Source: Anadara kagoshimensis
Taxonomy: Eukaryota; Mollusca; Bivalvia; Arcoida; Arcidae
NCBI GenBank assembly: GCA_021292105.1
Contig: CM037865.1
Span: 20,849,428 to 20,913,427, forward strand
DNA length: 64,000 bases
Direction of reading: 5' to 3'
This document shows positions 11,069-40,100 of the stretch, piece after piece. The notes under the pieces were generated by a model, which was not told the origin of the DNA, searched no databases, and was given only the letters and a program-made list of their open reading frames with translations. Positions within the stretch are counted from its first letter, which is position 1. Every line of letters starts with the position of its first letter. Position numbers and translations under genes: made by a program.

Positions 11069-11225
11069 AATATAAGTTGTGAAACTCCCCTTCAATGCTG
11101 AATAAATTGCTTCTCTCTGTAATGAGTGGAGTGGAGTGGAGTAACATTGTTTTAGGTCCCAGTAAAGATACTTTTACTTATATCAAGGTGGTCAGTTTTC
11201 TATTTATTTTATTCAGGCATTAAGC

Positions 11226-11873
11226 ATGTTAAATGCAAAACATTTGTATGCATTGTCAATTTGTTTAATCCTTCTTCTAGCAGACAAAACGAAAGAGCAA
11301 AATGCATTACAGAACATTTGGTCTGGTGAACCAGCACATTTTACCAGAACGACTGACATTTTCCAGACCGAATATTTCGGGAAAACCACACAAACATACA
11401 AACGGAACATTCCATTTCATCAGGGTGGTAGTCAAACACCAACCACGGTCGCCCTTTTTGCCATTTTGGATTCAACAATCTTTCTTCTCTGTGTACCTCA
11501 TATTTACATTTTAGTTCTATTCTCTCTCTGTTATTTTACTTTAAATAAGCTTTCTTTGGATCGCCCCAGGAGTATACTGAAGACAAAACATAGCAAAAAT
11601 TGCAATCCAGAAGTTATCGACAGTACAATAATTCAAAACCTGAGACAGTCATTCATCTGTCATTTGGTTTGGATTGCTAGGATTTTTCAGCGGACCGACA
11701 GCAATTTTACTGGACATGACCGTCGGACCTGTGCTTTTCGCATTGTCTGTTCTAGTGCTAGTTGCATCTTTTCACTCAAATACTCATTTACAGAAGCAAA
11801 CTATCCTGTTCTCCTAACTGTCATCACAGTATCCGAAGTAAACAACTACGGTAACTGTAGTAAAGGCACTTGA
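11226..11873 (+). other. 215-codon open frame, unrecognised; overlapping hydrophobic frame
   Basis: This is one of the longest stop-free frames outside the conserved genes and the simple repeats. Its N-terminus (MLNAKHLYALSICLILLLAD) resembles a signal peptide, and a hydrophobic stretch follows near residues 78-107. In the +1 frame over about 11655-11810 another membrane-like stretch is open (WFGLLGFFSGPTAILLDM, then TVGPVLFALSVLVLVAS). Two overlapping hydrophobic frames suggest either a decayed, frame-shifted membrane-protein copy or chance in T-rich DNA. An inverted SINE tail (11124-11200) lies just upstream. No homologue is recognised. Confidence 0.2.
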
Positions 11874-12087
11874 TGTATAAACCTGTGTGATTAAATGCAT
11901 GTTGATATACATTCTGATTACTGATATATGATCAACTTCAGCATTTGACATTACAATGACACTTGCTAATATTAACCTGGAATGTCTAAAGGGTTATTTT
12001 TCAGGACAGCATTATTTTTCTGAATTGTTAGCATTCAACCCTACTGTAGTAAATTTACATGAGGTGAAGTATAAATAACTGCCCTAC

Positions 12088-28878
<16,791 letters not shown>

Positions 28879-29051
28879 TTTGGCGATCAAACCATTGCAG
28901 TAAGCTTGTTTTTAAAATGTTTTTGAAGTAAATTCCAACTTTCACATTTGCCAGGTTCTGCAAACCGGAAGTATTTGTATAAAACGGAACCCGGATATAG
29001 CAGGTTCCCTGGTTTATACACCGGTGATAGGGCAAAATCGACGGGTGCAGG

Positions 29052-29250
29052 ACAAAACGTACCCTTGCCATAACGTACCCTACCAGAACGTACCCATTTT
29101 TGGACGAAACGTACCCACATTTTTACCAAAACGTACCCATACCAGAACGTACCCGCCAAAACGTACCCACCAAAAAACTTGTATAACTTATATTGTTTGT
29201 TGATTTATTTTGCAAAATTATGCCAAAACGTACCCGTACCAGGATTACCT
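29052..29250. repeat. Interspersed AACGTACCC repeats upstream of MAP3K7
   Basis: At least eight copies of AACGTACCC (on the minus strand GGGTACGTT), often as CCAAAACGTACCC or CCAGAACGTACCC, at irregular spacing of about 12-35 bp. They begin about 180 bp upstream of the MAP3K7 start codon. A related GGGTACGTTTTGGT lies at about 31416. This could be 5'UTR or promoter sequence or a mobile-element relic. Confidence 0.7.
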
Positions 29251-29970
29251 AACAACAAGTAGTAGTATGTTATTTACTACCATCTACTAGGCATATGCCA
29301 TTCATCTTTGTTATAACTCTTAGACATGCTTATTTTATATTTTTCTTTTATTACCAATACATATTTTTGTATTTTAAAAAAACCAATAAAGATAATAAAA
29401 GGCTGCAGAATAGTAACATGTACTACACAACTAACTAATGACTTTTAAAGGAAAATTGAAGAAAAAAAATATAGGCAGATTAGTCGGATAGTCATTAATC
29501 TACATCATTCCTTTGTTGTGTTTTTTGTTCTTCTTCAAACACATTGCCATTTTTTTTGTATGAAGTCGTTCATTGTTTTCATTTTATAACGATATCAAAG
29601 CATTTGATACCCGTGTGATTGTTTACGTACCAAAAGTCACTATGGCTTCACTAACAGGATTTTTATTCTGTCGTGTGTTGGTTTTTCATTACCGCATTAA
29701 TATTCCATTAAAATTTGACCCATTAACTGATTAAGTTTTAAACCTGATAAATTTTTTATTGGAATATATCTTGTAAAATTAGAATATAGCTTGCAATCGG
29801 GGAGTAAAGCCAAAGTTTCCTTTTTAATTTTATAATTGTATGTATAATGGTCTTTTATTGAATTTCAGAAACAATGAGGCAAAATTTGTTATTAAATGCT
29901 GAAAAACATTAAAAGACTGAGTACACAGATCACATGTATGAAAGTCTGAATTAGGTGGGGTTGTCCAAGT
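29251..29970. other. Intergenic AT-rich stretch
   Basis: Part of the 4.5-kb interval between the divergent genes. No open frame, RNA or clear repeat structure was seen here. Confidence 0.5.
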
Positions 29971-29997
29971 TTAGAAACAAATTTCGTTGTTGCAAGA

Positions 29998-30138
29998 TCC
30001 TCTGAGTTTTTTTGCTGTTTCCCATTTAGTGGGTGGTGGGATGTCTGGCAGAATTTATGGTACTGGTCTGTTTAGTGTTCCCTTAAAGTGTTCCACCCAT
30101 CTTGCTCTCTGTTCTTCTTCGCCTGAAATAGTGTTTCC
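29998..30138 (-). mobile_element. Fragment of a non-LTR retrotransposon (LINE)
   Basis: The minus-strand frame reads GNTISGEEEQRARWVEHFKG then TLNRPVP, an in-frame stop, and ILPDIPPPTKWETAKKLRGS. The RWxEHFxxxLNRPxP..I motif is typical of the region before the reverse transcriptase in CR1/RTE/jockey-like elements. The stop and small size mark it as a dead remnant. Confidence 0.75.
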
Positions 30139-30229
30139 AGTACACATATACTTCTTCCGTGGGCAACATGTTATTTTCAAATTCACGCGCTATCATATAA
30201 AACTAAGGTCAACTTACCTTCGAAGCGAG

Positions 30230-31960
30230 CGTTTTCAGGTGAAAGCGTGATCAACATAAGTCACGTGATTGTCCCCCGTGATTTATTTTGATTTTATTTC
30301 ACGTTGATTTCCCGGGAAAACGGCACGGTGGAGCGAGATCTGCGGATGTCTATGATCTTAAAAAGACTAATCCAGGTCCATTTTATTACTTTTATAGTAA
30401 AGTCATATTGACAAATGATAATTAAAGTTCAAAACGTAGATATAATTCTCTCTCATAAAATATAAAACGCGATTAACAAATATCAATTAATCTGAATTGA
30501 GTGTTTCCCACTTATTTTTATCACTAAATTATGCATTAAAATAAAATCCCAAATGAATAGTACGAATTATTTAACGGACAAATTTTAGCGCATACTCTAT
30601 TAATTTTAAATTTGCCGCCTGGAGTTTTAACTAAGACAATTTTACTTATCAAGACAATAACTATTTACAATTTATTCTTAACTTTTCAAAATTTCAACAT
30701 TAAATATTATTTATTAAGACTCAGAAAATTTCTATCTTTTAACCTCTGTTATCGAATTAAAAGGATAATTTACACGTCAGAATGTCTGTTAAATGGAACA
30801 CAAAGTGTCAATTTTGACAAGTGATATATTCTTATTGTTAAAATAATATTACACCCTATACCTTATTTCAGAGTTCAAAAAAATTAATAAACACAATAGA
30901 TTTATATCAATTATATGATTTTAAGACAACTTTCTTTATATCCGATTTAAAGAAAATCATTAAAACTACAGCTAATTAGAACCTAATCTTAAACATTGAA
31001 ATTAAAGTTTTTATTTTAATCAATTCAATAATTAATTATACATCCATTAGTTTATTTATTTAATATTGTAACTTCATGTTCATTTATATATTGTAACATA
31101 TTATATTGAAGGAGACTGGTTTATATAAGAGTTTCACTCTTGTTCCGGAATCCTCATTGTATCTATTCGTAATTATGTATCATGTATTTTATCAAAATAA
31201 AATATTGTTTAAACTAAACTAAAGTTTTATTTTAATATGTAATATTTAACCACTATTTCTCTGAACAAATTCCGCGTAAATTTTACACCATTACATTATT
31301 ACCCCTTGATATTAAAGGATCTAAGTTATAATTAATCGTTTTCAATTTTTATTTTTTAAAATAAATGATATACATTTGTACATAGACGCTACAAGAACAT
31401 ACAGAAATGTGTGTGGGTACGTTTTGGTAAATATATGACACATAAAAGCTGTTACTCTGAGTGCAGCTTTTAATTCTTCTCTCCGTTGTTATTTTTTATT
31501 TATTACAAACTATGTACATCTTTTTAGAAATAAAGGAAGACAGTGGCGTACCGCCCTATACGCAAAAACGCAAGTGCGTACACATAAATTGGTCACAAAA
31601 ATTATTTTTATTTTCATTCAATTCGAATTTAGAGAAGATACGGACCAAACTGAAAAAGATTTGATTTTGACTTTAAAATTTGACAAAAATAACTTTACCA
31701 TAAACATGACAATGCATACACAAAAACAACATTAAATTACAAAATCATGAAGCCACCAGGCCATTGACCAGAGACATATGAAATTCGGTTTTATTTCCTG
31801 GGGATCTTCAAAAGACCTATCCAGGCCGTTAAATTCCTTCCATTTTATTTTTTAATTTCCCATGGTCACTGATGGCCGCATGTGAAAAATCTTGTTCACT
31901 TCTTTTTAAAAAAAATCTAAAGCCATTAATCTTATGCACTTGATTTTAAATTATAGAATT
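30230..31960. other. Intergenic AT-rich stretch
   Basis: No conserved coding sequence is visible. It includes poly-A/T-rich sequence and a single GGGTACGTTTTGG motif near 31416. The short open frames here show no recognisable features. Confidence 0.5.
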
Positions 31961-31965
31961 TTTAC

Positions 31966-32402
31966 TTACTTACATACTTACTTACTATTTACTAACTTAC
32001 TTACTTACTTACTTATTTTTTACTTACTTACTTACTCCCTCCCTCGCCTCCATCCACTTACTCACTCACTCACTCACCCATCCACCACCCACCCACCCAC
32101 CCACCCACTCACTCACCCACCCACCCACCCACCCACCCACTCACTCACTCACTCACTCACTCACTCACTCACTCACTCACTCACTCACTCACTCACTCAC
32201 TCACTCACTCACTCACTCACTCACTCACTCACTCACTCACTCACTCACTCACTCACTCACTCACTCACTCACTCACTCACTCACTCACTCACTCACTCAC
32301 TCACTCACTCACTCACTCACTCACTCACTCACTCACTCACTCACTCACTCACTCACTCACTCACTCACTCACTCACTCACTCACTCACTCACTCACTCAC
32401 TC
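31966..32402. repeat. Large tetranucleotide satellite, (CACT)n with flanking TTAC and CACC variants
   Basis: About 265 bp of almost pure CACT from 32137 to 32402, preceded by (TTAC)n near 31966-32035 and (CACC)n near 32075-32136. The open frame reading THSLTHSL is simply the translated repeat. It lies 0.95 kb upstream of the PAXBP1 start codon. Confidence 0.95.
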
Positions 32403-33069
32403 AAGGTTGAGGACGTGCTGTTACATAAGTATAAGCTATTTAACAGTTTAAGTGTACAAGTTGTTAAAACTCTTACATTAAATCGGTTAATCATTGTTTA
32501 TGGAGGGGACGAGATTGCAGTGTAGACTTGAAATTCCGCAAGTCTTTTAAGAACATATTTTTTCAAATGTTTAATATTTTTTGCAAATTTTCTCAGCTTT
32601 TTTAAATTTTTGCTTTTAATTTATATGAATAACTTTTAATAAACTTTTTCAATAAAAGTTTGTTGAGAAATAACTTGATACTTGTTCGTTTGCAGTCTTG
32701 TTTTAAGGGTAAGTATTTAAAAATGCTTTTTTTCTATCTACATGTTAAATTTTTACTATTCACTGTAGTTATTTAGTCGGAAAGTTAAAATTTAGCCATA
32801 ACTTTTTGTATAGGCGTGTATTATAGAGTATTGTATGTCTTATACAATGGTCATATTGATCATAGTTGAACAGGCCATGGATTCAAAGGTCAAGATCACA
32901 GATGCCGGTAAAAGACATGATACTGAAATGGTTAATTATCTTAAAAAGTCTCAAATTGTTAAAAAAAACTTGACATTGGGGTTACAGTATATATGTTATG
33001 CTTTCTTGAAATAAGAGACAATTGCGAGATATAATTGTTTCATATGTCTCTGTTTAAATGTATCAGATA

Positions 33070-33115
33070 GCCACAATTTATCAGGTGAGCGTATCAGGCC
33101 CACTGGACCTCTTAG
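33070..33115 (-). mobile_element. Terminal piece of a Helitron-like element
   Basis: TCAGGTGAGCGTATCAGGCC then CACTGGACCTCTTA is the reverse complement, with a few changes, of the left end of the element at 60864 (AAGAGGCCCATGGGCCTTAA then CGCTCACCTGA). It lies about 240 bp upstream of the PAXBP1 ATG. How far the remnant extends to the left is unclear. Confidence 0.6.
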
Positions 33116-33350
33116 AACTTGCTTTTACTTTTACTATGACAAATAAGCCTTAAAATATAGCTGATGCTAATTCTAATATTCCCGAAAAAAGAAAAAAAAA
33201 GAAAAGAAAACATCTATTAGAGAAAAAATTTAAGAAGTACGTTTTTAAGTGTCGTATGGGCCGAAATGCTATCCGGAACAAATTTTCCAGTATTGATTTT
33301 ACCAAACCACACTATCATGAATCTCGTAAGGGGCCTTGTCTAGTCATATC

Positions 33351-33585
33351 ATGGCTGCGATTTTCAAGAAGCCGCGGCGAAATTTTCGTCGCAAAGTTGT
33401 TGGTCAAAGCGATTCTGATGAAGAAAAGGAAGATCAGAATGTTGAACCCATGGAAGATGAAGATTCTATAGATTCATTTGAATCTAAAGCGTCGTCTGAC
33501 AAACCGAAAAAATCCAAGAAAAAGAAGAAAGAAAAAGACATAGCCAGCAGTGCTGCGTTAAGTTTTGATTTGCATGATTCTGAAG
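33351..33585 (+). CDS. PAXBP1: PAXBP1 exon 1
   Basis: The start is the ATG at 33351, giving MAAIFKKPRRNFRRKVVGQS then DSDEEKEDQ, which matches the human MFRKARRVNVRKRNDSEEEE style. It has a lysine-rich nuclear-localisation-like run (KPKKSKKKKKEKD). Donor AAG|GTAATG, ending in phase 1. The same frame is open upstream only to non-ATG codons. Confidence 0.92.
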
Positions 33586-36500
33586 GTAATGCAGGTGCAT
33601 AATTAGCATTGATTTAGTCGACACATAGATGCTGACAATCGATCAGAAATTGACTACACGAATATTATATTCTTCAACCATTGATTCTTTTCTCATGTGT
33701 GCTACTGTAATAAAATCTGGGTTATCCCCTCATATAGACCCTGAACCTAATTCATAAAGGGTATTTGTAGTTATTCCTCATGCAGGGTAGACATCAAATC
33801 ATACATAAGAAAAGGAAGACACAACGACCTAGGTTTTCAAAAAGTGCAGCCACAAAGTCGGGTGTGGGCTCTTCAATTTGTCCCAAACGTAATTTTCCTG
33901 TGGGGAAAAAATGTATCTAATTTCCAACAGTAATTTTCATGAATTTTGAATAAAACATTTTGTTAAAACATTGCATAAATTTTCTCGTACAAAATCCAAA
34001 ACTTTTTGGTTTTATGAAAATTCCAACTATTGCACATTAAATTAAATAAACACTTAAACATTTTAAACAAAATAGGAATTTTCCTCCATGCTAGTCATGA
34101 TCATTGTTGATGGGAGTAAATCTTGTTTCTGTTATCAGGTGATGTAGAAGTTTTCAAGGTTAAAAAGTCAAGCCACAGCAAACGAATAGCCAAACAGTTG
34201 AAGAAAGAAAAGGAGAAGGAGAAAGAAGAGGAAAGCCGGAAACAAGTTGTAAAAGATGAACAAGAAAAAACAAGCACACCAAAAGAACATAACCATAAAC
34301 AGGATGAAGAGAAATTAAGGGTAATATAGGGGCACCGCGGGAGTATTCGGCCAGGGTGTAGAATTCGGCCACTTTCTGATTGGTTGTCATTTATGTTCAA
34401 CAAACAATGCATTTTCTCGTTTCGATGCTGACAGTTGATCATGCGCATCTCCCTCCTTTTAATTATTTACGTTCCCGCCACCTATGCCGTCAATCTTCCT
34501 CAAAATATGGAGTATCCATTGCCGTGAAAAAGGTCATTTCCGCCTTGTCCGCCATTTTTATAACGTTGCATAACGTCACATACAGCTCTAGCAATATATA
34601 ATGCCATTATCCCCATTGAATAGCCAATACTTTTTGGTATATAACTGATGGCCACGTCATTGAAAATTACAGGGATGTCACGTATATAATGGGGCATCCC
34701 AAACAGATCACATGATTGTATGACGAATGTTATGAATATTCATTATGTTTGACCTAGAATTCGGCCACCCACGTGGTTCCCAATCCGGATATTTGATAAA
34801 CATGTTTTCTCTTGGCAATTTATATTTATTTATTCATTTTGTCAAATATTCTGTGTTTGCAACTTTTCAGTATTAAATGTAATAAACAAATAATGCAGTG
34901 TTTTACTTAAGAAACACAGGCTAATAGTATATGTGTACCGGAAGTACAATGCATCACGTGTCTTGTGTAGATCGGTCGTTGTTGAAATACTTTTTATATC
35001 AATTATTAATGTCACACAGCCTAAATAATCTTAAGAAATGTGTTATTAAAAGGAATAATTGCTAAATTGTAACTTTTTTTTAGTATTTCTGTCATTTAAA
35101 AAAAAACCCACAGAGTGGCCGAATACTCCCGCACATGGCCGGATATTGAAGCTGATTGCTGATTTGAACTGTCCATGACCTTGACCCAAGCAAAATTTAT
35201 TGAAGCTAAAAAAATATCTTGTAGGATAACACACTTAGCGGACCAAACTGCCGAAGCTTTTACTTTATATAATTCTTATTTCTAAAACAAGAGATACCTA
35301 TAGAATCCTAAGTGGCCGAATACTCCCACAGTGCCCCTATATATATTATTTCATGAAAAACATTTTGGTTTCTAAATTAAAAAAAAAACTACAACCAACT
35401 TCACCCAAGCAATCCAATAAATGTGGCCTCTATGGATAGGTTGTCCTTATATACAATTTCAAATAACATGAATACAAAGCAATATGGCTACAGTTTTACT
35501 TTAAGTAATTTTTTGCATAAAAGACAAATTTGAAACAGCCCAATATACTTTGTAAGTTCATTGGAAAATTACCTTATTTCTTATATTTACAATATTTATA
35601 TATTTATTTTAGTACCATATCACATTTTTGACGTTAATTTGAAGTATAGTTGATGACAAATACTTTATTGAAGCAAAAATATTGCAATTACATATATTTA
35701 AAATTATCCTGAATATATTTGATGCCCATAGTCCCATGTTTCTATCATCATCAATTTTATTTCTAATGTGGCAAGTGTAGCTAGCTTAACAAGGAGTACT
35801 TATCCTTCTCTAGCACCCGACCTCACTTTATTGGTGGAAGTCCATGTGTTCAACTTAATTTGTCACAGTTTTCAAAGTTTTTACTTTGCTTTTGGGATTG
35901 TGATTCAGTAGGATAGCCAAGTCCAAAATGTGCGTTGGTTTTAAAATTTGAGACCTTCCGCGGTAAATAAAAAGGGATTATTTTTTGGCAAGTGTCTGAA
36001 CCCGAAAAAAATTCGCCATTTTCAGAATCGTTTTTATACCATAAAATTAACATTTTTAGCTACGAATATGATGCAAGCGTGTGAGGAATTAACTAAACTT
36101 TCTACATGTATCAAAAAGTCCGAGATAAAACGCCACATTTATTTAAAATTACTGATATCCCGACGATAACCGATTTCTCTTGAAAATCAACAGAAATTTC
36201 TTCTCCATTTTTGAAACTGGTACGTTTTTTGTGTAAAGAATACTTTTACTAGAAATTTTAATACAATGTCAGAAAATTATTACAGTATACGCCAGTAAAT
36301 TATCGTACCTGGTGCATGAGGGTTAAATATGCGAAAATCGCAAAAATCCAACAGCATGATTTCAGTACGTCTTGTTGTCAATGAAAACAAATATGGCCGC
36401 GACCTTGATAAACATTGTTCCAACGTTATGACGTAAACAACGTTCCCCGTGTCAAATATATAGGTCAACTGTCTACTGTATACACAGTACACGCAATGTA

Positions 36501-37090
36501 CAGTACAGACCTGTCGAAAGTTTAACACTAAGCTAACCAAAAGAAGTCAAAGCTCGACTGCCGAGTGCCTAAGGTATGGAAAGGTAGCGGTCGAAAAGCT
36601 ATCGAGAGATAGATGGCAGCTGCTGTCGATATAAACACCAAACGAGGAACTTATATGGACTGTCGGCACTAATTCGTTAGCTGGGTGCTAAACTTTGTAC
36701 AGGTCTGTACTGTATTTAGATCTATCGATTTTTTTTTTTTTTTTTTTTTTGCAACAGGCATCCTCATCTGGCACACATCATATGACATGTGTTTGTTGAT
36801 GGAGATACTTTAGGACTCCAACAGGAATAAATAAATAGGGCCTACATTAAAAAAAATAAATGATAAATAAATAAATAAATAAGAATTTCTACAGAGAACT
36901 AAGTTAGAGCTGGGACACAGTATGTCGAGCAGGATACAATATGTCTAGCAGGTTAGAGATGATAATAAATAAATAAATAAATAAATAAATCAGAATTTCT
37001 ACAGAGAAATAAGTTAGAGCTGGGACACAATATGTCGAGCAGGTTACAATATGTCTAGCAGGTCAGAGATGATAATAAATAAATAAATAA

Positions 37091-37121
<31 letters not shown>

Positions 37122-40100
37122 ATCAGACCTTCTACAGAGAAATAAGTTAGAGCTGGGACACAGTATGTTGAGCAGGTTAGTGATGATAAATAGGGTAAAT
37201 ACATAAAAAGAGATCAAAATAAGTTGCATTTTGTCTTTCCTCAAGGTACTAACATGAAATGTGGCATGGATACCATGGAAAGTAACCTCAGATATTTTTT
37301 GGAAAAATAAAACAAATATTTTTATATGAACAAAATTAACATTTAAAAAATAAAAGATATTGAATTACTAAAAGTTAGAAAAATTTATGAACAGGCAGAT
37401 AGTTAAAATTTTTTTGATATTGTTGTTTGTTAAATGAATGACAAGCATTTAAAAGGACTAAAATTGTCTAAATTATCAAATTTAATTTAGAAACTACACA
37501 AACAGGTGATTTTTTGGGGGACAGGTACTTTCTAGTTGTTCTGGATGTGATAAATAGATAAATCATTTACAAATAAATCAAAAACTATGGGATCATATGG
37601 CAGTGTTTATTCTAGAAAGGGGCTGTTGATCCTTTATTTTGCCAAATGGCACCATTGTAAAGGCCATAGTTGGCCACATTTGAAATTAGATTTCAAATGC
37701 AAGTTCAAAATATTTGATAGCATTGTCATATATATATAAAAACTACATAATATGAAACTTTCAAATACTTCATTACAAAGGCTTTTACATCAGCCTAAAA
37801 GACTACAAGTCACATCAAACATTAGATGTATGCAAAATCATTGATGTTATTCAACTAGTTATTAGAGGAATTTTATTAGAAATGAACCCTTGTTATTAGA
37901 GGAATTTTATTAGAAATGAACCCATCTGAAAAAATCCTAAAATGAACACTCATGGTTATTACTATTTACACATAATGGAACATGTTTCAAAGAAAAATGC
38001 ATTATGTGTGTCTAAACCAACTTTGTAAATTGTAATAATGTTGAATGTCTCATTCCATGTAAAATTAAAACATAACAATATCTTTAATACACTAGGAATT
38101 AGATATCATCAGACATTTATGAATGTTTCATTTTATATAGAATTAAAAAAATCAACACATATCAATATCTTTAACATACTGGGAATTATATACCATTACA
38201 CATTTATGAATTGAATGTTTCTCTTGATACTAAATACCTCTTTTTCACCACATGAAATGCTTTTTATGCACCCTTGCCTGAAGTGTAGCATACAGGTAAC
38301 AGCATAGGTTAAAATCTTACTATGTCAGAAAGTTTGCCAGTTCTCTTGTTGAGGGATGTGATTTACCTCAGGGATGAAGCCTGAATATTTTGAGTTTGGG
38401 GCCAGCTCACTTCATAAACGAATTTGTAACAGTACTAAATGGCTTAAATGTGTAAACATTAAGTGGCCCATACTCGAATTTAGAAGCCATTGGCTACTGG
38501 GCCCCTGCAAATCTTCATCCCTGTACCTATTTACTTCCTTAATCTCATTTACCTGATTATAATTGAAATAATCTTAAATGGGGTGTGTATACCAACCAAT
38601 CAATTCTAAATTTAACTGATAAATCAATAAATCTGGAACAGGCCTAGTGTGTTACAATTACAGTAAAAACTGCCTTAGCGGCCACCTGGATTTAACGGTC
38701 ACCTGCCGATAACGGCCAGGTTGCATCCCGCCCAATGCATTTTACTATATATTTCACCTGAAATAAGCGGTCACCTGTGTAACGCGGTCAGCGGCCACTA
38801 ATTTCGTGACCGGCCACATAGAGAGCCTGGTTTAGACGGCCATTTTGTCCGTTTATAATGTCACGTGACAGTCGTCACATGATTTTGTTTCCTTAGTGAC
38901 GATAAGTTGTTTATGATAGAATATAATGTTCAGCTGATTGCTCAGGCATATCGCACTTGTCGGGTCGATTTATATTGTTATATGTTGAAACAATAAAATT
39001 ATCTGAGAAGTATTCACTTTTTCTTTGTCTTATTTTACGAACATTAAACATATCGCATTTATTCAGTTGACAAAAATGGACACACCATCTAAACGGAAAG
39101 TTTTAACCCTAAAACAAAAACCGCTAGTCTGTCTGTCGGTCTTTTAAACTCTACCTGACTTCACTAAGTGTATTGTGACTGATTGTCCTTACCACGCGTT
39201 TACCTGTCAACAACAGTAAGATCTAATAATCAGGTGATTGTTTATTAATCAGTAAATACCTGTGGACTTAAGGAGTCGCGTGCCGCGTGTCTTTTTCTTT
39301 TGTTTCTCAGGAGTCGCGTGCCGCGTGTCTTTTTCTTTTGTTTCTCAGTCCGAATCATTATAACTTTCTTTAAACGTGTGTTTGTTTAAAAATAATTGCA
39401 TGGTCGTAACTGTGTTGATTATGGAAGCCATAACGAGTGTCGGTCAAGGGTGGCGGTTTGTCATCAAAGAGGTTCCACGCGGGGTGTTGAAAATTACCTA
39501 CTACGCGCTTTGTGACCGTTTCTTTATTAACAAATAAAGAAACGCGATTAAATTTTATTTTAATAAAAGTTTCGGCATTAATATCTTTCATTCACATAAA
39601 TATAATTCAGGAATTAAAATTCTTTGCAATGCATCATGGCATGTCGGATTTATTAAGTGATGTTATGAGTAGTTCTGATAAAGTTGAAGCAATGTTGGTA
39701 AAATCCGTTAAACAAAAAACAATCACAGACTTTTTTGCATAAATTATTTCATTATGTTGACAAACATATTATATATATATATATATATGAGAAATTGATA
39801 TAGATAAATAAATATGTACAAATCTAAACAAATTGGTTCGTCTTCATAAATTTGTCTTCTGGAACACAACCTGGTTTTAAAGGCCACCTGTCTTAAGCAG
39901 CCACTTTTGTTCAGTCCCATAAGTGACCTCTTAAAACAGGTTTTACTGTATTTTGAATTCTTACAAACTAATAATGCCCATTTGGATACACTGTGTCATG
40001 AATTTCACTGCATTTGCATCAACTTATTTCTTAATGCTATTATCAAACCAGTTCCCATGAATTTTCCTAAAAGAAGGTGATATTTATTTATTAGAATTTT

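Larger units (their letters stand above)
35345..38655. other. PAXBP1 intron 2, middle part
   Basis: AT-rich intron with no exon-like conservation. It holds a repeat near 35870-36300 that shares blocks such as TTTGAAACTGGTACGTTTTT and TGTGTAAAGAA with 41065-41180, the (TAAA)-rich tandem repeat (36845-37200), a T24 tract at about 36729, a 31-bp direct duplication (37858-37923) and a diverged ~115-bp duplication (38040-38220). Confidence 0.5.

Noticed and set aside
31934..32410. 158-codon open frame reading THSLTHSL
   Set aside because: It is the translation of the CACT satellite.
33336..33350. A start upstream of the PAXBP1 ATG at 33351
   Set aside because: The upstream codons include no ATG (the first usable is TTG), whereas 33351 gives the expected FKKPRRNFRRK N-terminus.
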